Assembly: GCA_030629105.1 (NCBI GenBank)
Contig: DAOVPS010000141.1
Location: 1 to 8,701 of the forward strand
Reading direction: 5' to 3'
Source of the DNA: JABLTI01 sp030629105
GTDB lineage: Archaea > Asgardarchaeota > Heimdallarchaeia > JABLTI01
DNA: 8,701 nt
Position numbers and translations under genes: made by a program
In this document: in pieces, positions 1-6,030 of the stretch
Position numbering within the stretch: position 1 is the stretch's first letter
Layout of the letters: each line of letters starts with the position of its first letter
Notes under the pieces: model-generated
Database searches by the model: none
Told to the model about the DNA's origin: nothing
What the model saw: only the letters and a program-made list of their open reading frames with translations

Positions 1-120
1 ATGTCCATGCGTGTTCATTCGCCAGAATGGGCGCCTGACTCATAATCAGATCGCAAACATTAGGGCCATATTTGATGGGACATCAGGAGGTCGCGGGATC
101 AAAGCCCGCCCTCGACACCA
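1..120 (+). tRNA. tRNA-Met (CAT), elongator type, intron-containing, 5' end outside window
   Basis: The anticodon loop CTCATAA has its CAT anticodon at 41-43. The 3' exon starts at 82 and completes a perfect 5-bp anticodon stem, 34-38 (CCTGA) with 83-87 (TCAGG). It then gives variable loop AGGTC, T-stem 93-97/105-109 (GCGGG/CCCGC), acceptor 3' strand 110-116 (CCTCGAC), discriminator A117 and an encoded CCA at 118-120. The anticodon stem lacks the three G-C pairs of initiators and position 72 is C, so it is an elongator Met tRNA. The matching 5' acceptor strand (GTCGAGG) lies upstream of the window. Two oddities: T-loop position 54 is A rather than T (loop ATCAAAG), and bases 1-33 do not fold into a normal D-arm. 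GTCC at 3-6 can pair with GGGC at 29-32 but leaves a 22-nt loop, so a second intron is possible. Identity is fairly certain; the D-arm is unresolved. Confidence 0.88.
45..81 (+). other. 37-nt archaeal tRNA intron at canonical position 37/38
   Basis: The splice sites form a canonical bulge-helix-bulge. The 4-bp central helix pairs 39-42 (CTCA) with 76-79 (TGGG, one G-U pair). The 5' bulge is 43-45 (TA|A) and the 3' bulge is 80-82 (AC|A), each of 3 nt and cut after its second base. An intron helix 46-51 with 70-75 (TCAGAT/ATTTGA) closes the far side. Removing 45-81 restores a standard 7-nt anticodon loop and a perfect anticodon stem. The repeat ATCAG spans both junctions (45-49 and 82-86), so sequence alone allows other cut phases; the BHB geometry selects this one. 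The family enzyme would be the archaeal tRNA splicing endonuclease. Confidence 0.85.
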
Positions 121-125
121 GTTCA

Positions 126-138
126 TTTTTATTCTTTT
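126..138 (+). terminator. T-rich terminator of the tRNA gene
   Basis: T-rich runs (TTTTT at 126-130, TTTT at 135-138) begin 6 nt after the encoded CCA and would end the tRNA transcript by archaeal oligo-T termination. The run overlaps the 3' end of the convergent regulator gene (stop at 137-139). Confidence 0.5.
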
Positions 139-832
139 ATTTGAAACACTTTTCAAGCTCTTTTCTTAGTTCTGCTGCATGGGTTATTAAGATATAGAAG
201 TCTAGTCCTTGTACAACCATATTTAATTCATTATAATGGATGTCAGAAGCTATATCTGTAATTTCTTCAGAAAATTCACTAAAAACTCGTTGCCTTTCAT
301 CTTGCAGTAATGAATAAACCTTACCCATAAACTCAGTGAAACACTCAACTGATACTTTTGGTTCTTTTTTATCTAAACTAACAATTTTACTTAGAACTAG
401 CATTATTCTAGTAACTTCATCCCTTTTCAATTCTATTTTTTGTTTGTCAGACATTAAGTAGAGTTTAGCTGATCGACCATAAATTGTTTCAGAAGCTGTT
501 TGACCCATTTTCACTCTTTTACCAACTTGTTTTATTAGACCTTTTTTTTCTAAAATATCGAGATACTTGTAAAGTGTTTTTCCTTTTCTCTTTGTCTTCT
601 CTTTGAGCTCTTTTTTCTCTTTTTGTTCTAAAGGCATCTTATCAATCTTTTTTGCAACAAATAGGTTATATTCCCTTTCCAAATCTCTTACAGTCATAGG
701 TCCTTTTCGTAAAACTATGAAAATAGCATCGTATCGCGGATCTTCCAAAATTTCCCAGGATTCTTTGTCATACAATAACATTATTGCTTCTTCTTCATAT
801 GTTATTATATCTTGATAATCCACTTTCTTCAC
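137..832 (-). CDS. Winged-helix transcriptional regulator (ArsR/MarR-like fold)
   Basis: A 231-aa cytoplasmic protein, probably a DNA-binding regulator of the divergent exporter. A wHTH fold can be read as: helix 1 at about residues 33-42, helix 2 at 46-53 (MTVRDLEREY), recognition helix at about 84-97 (GKTLYKYLDILEKKGLI) and a beta wing at 98-126 ending in an IYGRSAKLYL strand. Between helix 2 and the recognition helix is a highly charged Lys/Glu stretch (about 60-82), longer than usual. The C-terminal 100 residues look helical and may carry dimerisation or ligand sensing; no Cys cluster or obvious metal site is visible. The start is GTG at 832. An AT-rich TATA-like site (about 853-864 read on the minus strand) lies about 25 bp upstream, which suggests a leaderless message. 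The exact family and ligand are not recognised. The job as exporter regulator is inferred from divergence and from the palindrome in the exporter promoter. Confidence 0.75.
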   Translation of the reverse strand: MKKVDYQDIITYEEEAIMLLYDKESWEILEDPRYDAIFIVLRKGPMTVRDLEREYNLFVAKKIDKMPLEQKEKKELKEKTKRKGKTLYKYLDILEKKGLIKQVGKRVKMGQTASETIYGRSAKLYLMSDKQKIELKRDEVTRIMLVLSKIVSLDKKEPKVSVECFTEFMGKVYSLLQDERQRVFSEFSEEITDIASDIHYNELNMVVQGLDFYILITHAAELRKELEKCFK

Positions 833-911
833 CTGCTAGTGTACAGTCCTTAATAATTATTCAAAAATTTTTCTCCTATTATGCCTACTCATTTCTTTGT
901 TAACAGAAATA

Positions 912-920
912 TTAATATAT
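912..920 (+). promoter_or_regulatory. TATA box of the MFS exporter gene
   Basis: TTAATATAT preceded by a purine-rich stretch (AGAAA, 905-909) that fits a BRE. Transcription would start about 25 bp downstream, near 940-945. That leaves a leader of about 30 nt to the ATG at 975 and rules out the more upstream TTG at 897 as the real start. Confidence 0.5.
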
Positions 921-926
921 GGATTG

Positions 927-942
927 GGAGAAACGTTTCTCC
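927..942. promoter_or_regulatory. Perfect 16-bp palindrome, candidate operator
   Basis: GGAGAAACGTTTCTCC is perfectly self-complementary (8-bp half-sites, centre between 934 and 935). It lies 6 bp after the TATA box and just before or over the predicted transcription start, where a bound dimer would block the preinitiation complex. The divergent winged-helix gene at 137-832 is the obvious candidate ligand-responsive repressor, by inference from position only. Confidence 0.6.
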
Positions 943-974
943 ATTTTCAGAGAAAATTGCCTCTTGTGATTGAA

Positions 975-2381
975 ATGTTGGAAACAGAAACAAAGCAACC
1001 GGAAATACAAACGAATATGAAAGGCTTCATGTTTTTCTGGTCAGGACAGCTAGTATCGATATTGGGCTCAAGTATTATACAATTTGTATTAACTTGGTGG
1101 ATAACGGTCGAAACAGGAAGTCCCCTGTTATTATCATTAGCAATGTTTGTTGGTTTTATCCCAACGATCATTTTGACACCAATTGCAGGTGTATTCGTCG
1201 ACAGGTGGAACAGAAAAGCGTTAATTGGTACTGTTGATTTTCTACAAGCAGCAGTGACTGTCGTCTTGCTTTTTCTATTCATGTATGGCTTTGTTTCTAT
1301 CCCTATTTTATTGATTTTCTTAGCCATTAGAGGAGTGTTTCAAGCATTTCACCAACCAGCAGTTATGTCATTAATCCCAATAATGGTTCCTCGAAAACAT
1401 CTTGGAAGAATAAATAGTATTGATTATTTCTTTAACAGTATTATTTTCCTTATTGGTCCGATCATAGCAGCCTTCTTGTATAAATTCATAGCAATTCAGC
1501 ATATTCTATGGATAGATGCTGCATCATTCTCAGTTGCAGTTATTCCTTTAATCTTCATTAAAATTCCAAAGCTTATCAAAGAGAAAGTGGAGTCAAAGGA
1601 AAAGAAAAAGTTTTTTGAAGATTTCAAAGAAGGATTTGTCTTCATTAAAGAGAAAAAGGGATTGCTTCCACTTCTAAGTGCATTCACAGGAGCTAATTTC
1701 TTTATTATGCCATTATTTACATTGCTCAATCTTTTCATTTATTCAACGCATGCAGGAACGGAAACGAATTTAGCTTCTGTTCTAGCATTTAATCAAGCAG
1801 GAATGATTGTCGGGTCAATTTTATTTATAATCTGGAAAGGATTCAAGAAAAAAGTGCTGGGTGTCATAATTGGTCTTATGTGCATGTATTCCGGTTTCCT
1901 ATTCCTAACTTTTGCTCCTGAACAATGGTTCTGGTTTATAGGAATTGGTTTTCTGATTATTGGGTTCGGTTTGCCTATGGCCAATATCTCAAGTCAAACC
2001 ATTTGGCAATCAGTAGTTCCAAAAGAGAAGCTCGGTAGAGTGATGTCAGTTAGAATCGCTATAGCACAGTTCACTGCTCCTCTAGGCATGATCTTGAGTG
2101 GCGTGATAACAGATGCTATTGCAAGAAGACTTTCGAAGAATGTTGCTCAAGAGGTAGCTGAAGCTCTATCAATAAAGTACATCTTCATTGGTGCAACTGT
2201 CCTAGGTATAGTCTTTCTAGCTATCTCATGTTTATTCACATCTATGAGACATGTAGAAAAAGGAATTATACCCATAGAAGATGAAGAAGAAGAACTATCG
2301 ATTGAAGATAAAGAATTGAAGTTAGAAACAGATGATCTTTTTGATGCCGAACCTTCTACAAAGTTGACGAGTGTGGATTAG
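975..2381 (+). CDS. Major facilitator superfamily exporter (MFS_3 / EntS-like drug efflux type)
   Basis: A polytopic membrane protein of 468 aa from the ATG at 975, with about 12 hydrophobic segments in two halves. It resembles the TIGR00900/MFS_3 group: N-terminal FFWSGQLVSILGSSI, then the family's motif A in the TM2-TM3 loop (GVFVDRWNRK, residues 72-81), VPRKHLGRINS in the N-terminal half and its counterpart VVPKEKLGRVMSVR in the C-terminal half. Members export siderophores, macrolides or other drugs by proton antiport; the substrate here cannot be told. The C-terminal tail of about 40 residues is unusually acidic (EDEEEELSIEDKE) and presumably cytoplasmic. The start at 975 lies 30 nt after the predicted transcription start; an ATG at 1017 is the next option and neither has a strong Shine-Dalgarno site. 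The gene is monocistronic, followed by a T-rich terminator, and divergent from a regulator with a palindrome in the shared promoter region. Confidence 0.88.
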   Translation: MLETETKQPEIQTNMKGFMFFWSGQLVSILGSSIIQFVLTWWITVETGSPLLLSLAMFVGFIPTIILTPIAGVFVDRWNRKALIGTVDFLQAAVTVVLLFLFMYGFVSIPILLIFLAIRGVFQAFHQPAVMSLIPIMVPRKHLGRINSIDYFFNSIIFLIGPIIAAFLYKFIAIQHILWIDAASFSVAVIPLIFIKIPKLIKEKVESKEKKKFFEDFKEGFVFIKEKKGLLPLLSAFTGANFFIMPLFTLLNLFIYSTHAGTETNLASVLAFNQAGMIVGSILFIIWKGFKKKVLGVIIGLMCMYSGFLFLTFAPEQWFWFIGIGFLIIGFGLPMANISSQTIWQSVVPKEKLGRVMSVRIAIAQFTAPLGMILSGVITDAIARRLSKNVAQEVAEALSIKYIFIGATVLGIVFLAISCLFTSMRHVEKGIIPIEDEEEELSIEDKELKLETDDLFDAEPSTKLTSVD

Positions 2382-2394
2382 GAAATCCATTTCG

Positions 2395-2414
2395 TTTTAT
2401 TTTTTTGTATTTTT
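2395..2414 (+). terminator. Oligo-T terminator after the exporter gene
   Basis: Runs of T (2395-2398, seven T at 2400-2406, five T at 2410-2414) start 14 nt after the exporter stop codon, with no stable GC hairpin needed. This fits archaeal T-tract termination. Confidence 0.55.
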
Positions 2415-2504
2415 AAAACTTTAAGAATCCTTGTTTTTGTAAAAGTAAAAAAAAGATACCTTTTAATGTGAAGTGATTGCTAGTTCTTGAATGTAAAGAA
2501 AACA

Positions 2505-2514
2505 TTTATACAAA
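2505..2514 (+). promoter_or_regulatory. TATA box for the activase operon (distal candidate)
   Basis: TTTATACAAA lies about 68-77 bp before the TTG start of the first gene, and predicts transcription from about 2530-2535. A second TTTATAC occurs 26 bp downstream (2531-2537) inside the palindrome, so either could be the core element. The rest of the 200-bp gap between 2382 and 2581 is AT-rich and holds no gene. Confidence 0.4.
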
Positions 2515-2523
2515 AGTGGCAAT

Positions 2524-2551
2524 ATTTCGTTTTATACGTTTAAATCGAAAT
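2524..2551. promoter_or_regulatory. 28-bp imperfect palindrome in the activase-operon promoter, candidate operator
   Basis: The left half ATTTCGTTTTATAC (2524-2537) and right half GTTTAAATCGAAAT (2538-2551) are reverse complements at 12 of 14 positions. The site contains or directly follows the TATA element and ends 30 bp before the start codon. A further exact copy of 12 bases of the left half (ATTTCGTTTTAT) lies at 2389-2400. It is probably a binding site for a dimeric regulator; none is encoded next to the operon. Confidence 0.5.
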
Positions 2552-2581
2552 TTCTGCATTATATAACAGGAGATTTGTTCC

Positions 2582-3745
2582 TTGAGTGAAAAAGGTAATA
2601 ATGGTCATCGTGGAAGACGTAAAAAAAGAGTGGGTATTCCGCGAGCGTTACTTTACTATTACTTTGATGCCATGTGGATTAGTTTTTTTGAAGGTCTAGG
2701 TGCTGAAGTAGTTCTTTCATCTAATTCAAATAAGAAAATCAAGGAAGATGGCGTGTTAGAAACTCTTGATGATGAATGTTATTCTACCAAGCTTTACCAT
2801 GGTCATGTATTAAATTTAGAAAACGAAGATCTAGATTATATATTTGTTCCCAGATTTGCAAGTCGAAATAGACAAGAAGTTGGCTGTCCAAAGTTCGTTG
2901 CTCTTGCAGATGTCCTTCAACACACCAAGGAGAATCTTCCACCAATTATTGGTCCGTATTATAGTTCTTCTCGAGAAAAACATGGTTTTTGGCGTCTTGT
3001 TGGAATTATCTTTAATATTGGTTTTAAATTCACAAAAAATCCTCTACGTATAATCTATGCTGCTCTTAAATCGCTGAGAGATCATAGAAAATCAAAGAGA
3101 GAACTCGTAAAAAGTGAAGATGTTCTAAAGAAATGGGAACGATCAGAAATCATGCTGAATGATCCTCCTTTGAATACTAATGGAGATGAAATACTGAAAG
3201 TAGCACTCGTCGGTCATTCCTACGTTATTAACGATAGTTTTGCTTCTCTAGATGTTCGTAAGAAACTTCAGGAACTAGGGATTGACATTGTTACCTCTGA
3301 ACAAATGCCAAGAAATCTCATTAAGAGACAACTCCTTCGATTATCCATGAGGGATTATGGTCTAGAATTCCCTGAACCAGAAAAACTACCTAAAAAAGAA
3401 TTAGAAAGGCAATTTGTAGGAAGGAATGATTATCTTTACTTTGAGTTTGAACACGAAATAGTTGGAACAGCAATGCATTTTCTTGAGACAAACTCGATAG
3501 ATGGAATATTAATGCTTGTAAATTTCATCTGTGGTCCTGTCTCAGTCACAACAGAATATGCAAAACAATTTGCCAAGAAAATACAAGCAGAAACCCCACT
3601 AGCTATTCTTACACTTGATGCCCATACTGGTGAAGCAGGCTTCCAAACTAGATTAGAAGCATTTAGTGATATTCTTAGAATGAAGAAAAGTACCGGAACT
3701 ATCTCTGATACTGAAAAGGAGAAATCTGAATTTATAATATTTTGA
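2582..3745 (+). CDS. Acyl-CoA dehydratase activase-related protein, DUF2229 (COG3580-like)
   Basis: A 387-aa protein recognised as the stand-alone form of the DUF2229/CoA-enzyme-activase domain, a relative of 2-hydroxyacyl-CoA dehydratase subunits. Motifs: VGIPRALLYY (17-26) at the N-terminus after a basic lead-in; DDECYSTKLYHGHV (63-76, Cys66); FVPRF followed by the VGCPKFVALADV segment (about 88-111, Cys102); VALVGHSYVIND opening the second half; NFICGPVS (Cys317); and the closing signature LDAHTGEAGFQTRLEAF. Cys66, Cys102 and Cys317 are candidate Fe-S ligands. The start is TTG at 2582 with Shine-Dalgarno AGGAG (2568-2572) 9 nt upstream; the first in-frame ATG would delete the conserved VGIPRALLYY motif. 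It is the first gene of a tight operon with the COG3581-like and activator genes, so it probably forms a complex with them. The substrate of the complex is unknown. A role as dehydratase proper, rather than a helper reductase subunit, is not supported by anything here. Confidence 0.82.
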   Translation: MSEKGNNGHRGRRKKRVGIPRALLYYYFDAMWISFFEGLGAEVVLSSNSNKKIKEDGVLETLDDECYSTKLYHGHVLNLENEDLDYIFVPRFASRNRQEVGCPKFVALADVLQHTKENLPPIIGPYYSSSREKHGFWRLVGIIFNIGFKFTKNPLRIIYAALKSLRDHRKSKRELVKSEDVLKKWERSEIMLNDPPLNTNGDEILKVALVGHSYVINDSFASLDVRKKLQELGIDIVTSEQMPRNLIKRQLLRLSMRDYGLEFPEPEKLPKKELERQFVGRNDYLYFEFEHEIVGTAMHFLETNSIDGILMLVNFICGPVSVTTEYAKQFAKKIQAETPLAILTLDAHTGEAGFQTRLEAFSDILRMKKSTGTISDTEKEKSEFIIF

Positions 3746-3762
3746 AGGAGTAGAAAGAAAAT

Positions 3763-4905
3763 ATGTCTATAGTTACTTACCCCCATTTTGGTCCTCTAAC
3801 AAGACTCTTTAAAGCTGTTTTTCAAGTATTAGAAGTTCCAGAGGAACGAATTGTTGCTCCTTCAGTTCCTAACAAAAGAACTCTCGATATTGGATCAGAG
3901 CATTCCCCTGAATGGATGTGCACTCCCTTCAAATTAAGTTTAGGATCACTCATTGAAAGCTTGGAAAAAGGAGCTAATCATGCTTTTCAGATTGGAGGAA
4001 TTGGAACTTGTCGTGCAAGTTGTTACGGTCCAGTTCAAAGAGTAATAATCGAAGATCTTGGGTTTAGCGCTAAATTTTCTAATATTGATTATCATTTACC
4101 CATTGACATGTTAAAGGATTTCAAATCGGTTAGTAATGGTTTTACTTTTTTGCAAACAGTAGCAGCTATACGTAAGATTTGGGTAAAAAATTATTCTCTC
4201 GACTTAACCGAGAATTTGATTAATTTTTATCGAGGAGTAGAAATAGAGAAAGGTCAGACTGATAAGGTTGCAAATGAAGTTTATGATAAATTATTCAGCA
4301 TTCATCGAGTTCGAGAAATCAAAAAATACCACAAAGAAATACCAAAAATCTTTGAAGAGAAAATTCCCATTGATGAAGATGCTGATCCCTTGAAGATCGG
4401 TGTTATCGGTGAAATCTATGTTGTTCTAGAACCAATGCTTCACTTGCATTTGTATCGTCGATTGAATGATTTAGGAGTCATTTGTCGAAATACTGTATCA
4501 TTAAAGAAATTCACAGACATCCCTGCGAAATTTAATCCTTTTGTAAAAGAATACTATAAGGTTTATAGAGAAAAAGCACGACCTTATATTCAAGAATACT
4601 GCGGTGGGGATGGACAGGAAAGTATCGGAGCAACAATCTTGTTGCGGGAATTAGGTTGGGATGGTATGGTCCATATTTGGCCGTTTAGTTGTATGCCTGA
4701 ATTAAGTGCTCAAACTGTCATTCCTGTAGTTTCACATGATATTGGAATGCCTGTTCTTCCAATGGTTGTAGATGAACAAACCGGTGAAACAGGATATCAA
4801 ACAAGATTAGAAGCATTTGTTGATATGTTAAAAATAAAACGTGAAAATGAAAGAGCTGGAAAACCACCAGAAAAAATATCTTGGGAGACTTTTAATTATG
4901 ACTAA
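3763..4905 (+). CDS. 2-hydroxyglutaryl-CoA dehydratase D-component-like protein (COG3581, HgdB-like)
   Basis: A 380-aa cytoplasmic protein of the HGD-D-like family, expected to bind an Fe-S cluster and to accept electrons from the ATPase encoded next. Visible features: PHFGPLTRLF near the N-terminus; EWMCTPFKLSLG (Cys53); GGIGTCRASCYGPVQ with Cys83 and Cys87, a likely cluster-binding pair; LKIGVIGEIYVVLEP starting the second half; YCGGDGQESIG (Cys280); WPFSCMPE (Cys310); and a closing VDEQTGETGYQTRLEAF nearly identical in pattern to the end of the preceding protein. The ATG at 3763 follows the previous stop by 17 bp, with AAGGAG at 3745-3750. Its 3' end overlaps the next start by 8 bp (ATGACTAA), so translation of the two is probably coupled. 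The family includes dehydratase and reductase subunits whose clusters are charged by an ATP-driven activator; the substrate cannot be predicted here. Confidence 0.83.
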   Translation: MSIVTYPHFGPLTRLFKAVFQVLEVPEERIVAPSVPNKRTLDIGSEHSPEWMCTPFKLSLGSLIESLEKGANHAFQIGGIGTCRASCYGPVQRVIIEDLGFSAKFSNIDYHLPIDMLKDFKSVSNGFTFLQTVAAIRKIWVKNYSLDLTENLINFYRGVEIEKGQTDKVANEVYDKLFSIHRVREIKKYHKEIPKIFEEKIPIDEDADPLKIGVIGEIYVVLEPMLHLHLYRRLNDLGVICRNTVSLKKFTDIPAKFNPFVKEYYKVYREKARPYIQEYCGGDGQESIGATILLRELGWDGMVHIWPFSCMPELSAQTVIPVVSHDIGMPVLPMVVDEQTGETGYQTRLEAFVDMLKIKRENERAGKPPEKISWETFNYD

Positions 4906-5992
4906 AAATTGTAATTGTCCAAATGATCCAGAATTAGTTATCACTGAATCCCCTACTGGCGAGGAATTAATTGAAAATATCGAAGAAGAACTCTTAGTAA
5001 AAGATGAATCCGAGAAGTTCTATTTAGGAGTAGATGTGGGTTCTATAAGTACAAATCTTGCAATTATTGATGGGCAGAAGAGGCTAATTAAGTCTGTTTA
5101 CATTCGTACTGAAGGAAGACCAATACAATCAATTCAAAAAGGAGTTACTCTCTTAAAAGAGATGGTTGGCGAGGATTTTCAAATCGATGGCGTAGGTGCA
5201 ACTGGAAGTGCAAGGCAATTAACAGGATTATTAGTCGGTGCTGATGTAGTAAGAAACGAGATTACTGCTCATTCTCTTGCTTCTCTCCATGAGAATCCTG
5301 AAATACAAACAATTATGGAGATCGGAGGACAAGACAGTAAAATCATTCTTATTAGAAATGGTGTTCCTGTCGATTTTGCCATGAATACTGTTTGTGCGGC
5401 AGGAACAGGCTCATTTCTAGATCAACAAGCACATCGTCTTGAAATACCAATCGAGGATTTTGGCGGATTAGCTATTAAATCAGAGAATGCTGTTGCTATA
5501 GCAGGTCGCTGCACTGTTTTTGCTGAATCAGATATGATTCACAAACAACAACTTGGTCATCCCGTTGAAGATATTATTCGAGGATTAAGCGAAGCATTAG
5601 TACGTAATTACTTGAATAATGTTGGTAAGGGAAAGGATATTCGTGGTCCGATTATGTTCCAAGGAGGTGTTGCAGCAAACATTGGAATTAGAGATGCTTT
5701 CAGACGATCTCTCATAAAATCAGGAAAGATAAGTCATGGGAATGAATTAATCGTGCCTGAAAACTTTTTTGTTATGGGAGCTATTGGCGCAGCTATTCTT
5801 GCTTTGAATAAAATGGTTAAGAATCCTGAAGCTACAACTAAATTCGTTGGTTGGCAAATTCCAGACATTCATTATAACACAAAGGGATTCGAATGTAAAG
5901 ATTGTCCAAATATCTGCGAAATAATCGAGGTATACATGGATGAAGAAGTAATTGCTCGATGGGGTAGTAAATGTGGGAAAAGGGATCTCTAA
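4898..5992 (+). CDS. BadF/BadG/HgdC-type ATPase, dehydratase activator (COG1924)
   Basis: A 364-aa ASKHA-fold ATPase that, in its family, is a homodimer bridged by one [4Fe-4S] cluster and couples ATP hydrolysis to injection of a very low-potential electron into a partner. Motifs: phosphate-1 loop GVDVGSISTNLAI (44-56); GATGSARQL (100-108); GGQDSKIILI (143-152); NTVCAAGTGSFLDQQAHRL (Cys166); AIAGRCTVFAESDMIHKQQLG (Cys205); GGVAANIGI in the last third. Cys166 and Cys205 match the two cluster ligands of HgdC. Extras are an N-terminal CNC (5-7) before the ATPase core and C-terminal cysteines 333, 336, 340 and 359 (CKDCPNIC and KCG). From memory, a similar C-terminal Cys motif links the ATPase to DUF2229 in the large fused bacterial proteins. 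The ATG at 4898 overlaps the preceding stop and has GGGAG at 4883-4887; an in-frame ATG at 4841 would overlap far more. Partners are probably the two upstream products. Confidence 0.9.
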   Translation: MTKNCNCPNDPELVITESPTGEELIENIEEELLVKDESEKFYLGVDVGSISTNLAIIDGQKRLIKSVYIRTEGRPIQSIQKGVTLLKEMVGEDFQIDGVGATGSARQLTGLLVGADVVRNEITAHSLASLHENPEIQTIMEIGGQDSKIILIRNGVPVDFAMNTVCAAGTGSFLDQQAHRLEIPIEDFGGLAIKSENAVAIAGRCTVFAESDMIHKQQLGHPVEDIIRGLSEALVRNYLNNVGKGKDIRGPIMFQGGVAANIGIRDAFRRSLIKSGKISHGNELIVPENFFVMGAIGAAILALNKMVKNPEATTKFVGWQIPDIHYNTKGFECKDCPNICEIIEVYMDEEVIARWGSKCGKRDL

Positions 5993-6030
5993 CAGTTCTG
6001 TTTTTTAATTGATAATTTGGTGGCATTTTC

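Noticed and set aside
603..815. Plus-strand open frame inside the winged-helix regulator gene
   Set aside because: It is antisense to a convincing regulator and its translation is low-complexity Ser/Phe-rich; a shadow frame.
897..974. N-terminal extension of the MFS exporter from a TTG at 897
   Set aside because: The extension contains the best TATA box (912-920) and the palindrome (927-942), does not resemble the family's N-terminus, and the transcript would start downstream of it.
4841..4897. Upstream ATG start for the activator ATPase
   Set aside because: It would overlap the preceding gene by 65 bp. The ATG at 4898 has a Shine-Dalgarno site and a typical stop-start overlap.
5991..6006. 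Intrinsic-terminator-like AACAG-TT-CTGTT followed by T6 between activator and flavin genes
   Set aside because: The loop is only 2 nt and the stem 5 bp, too weak to call a hairpin. The T-run alone may cause partial termination, so it is noted but not listed as a feature.
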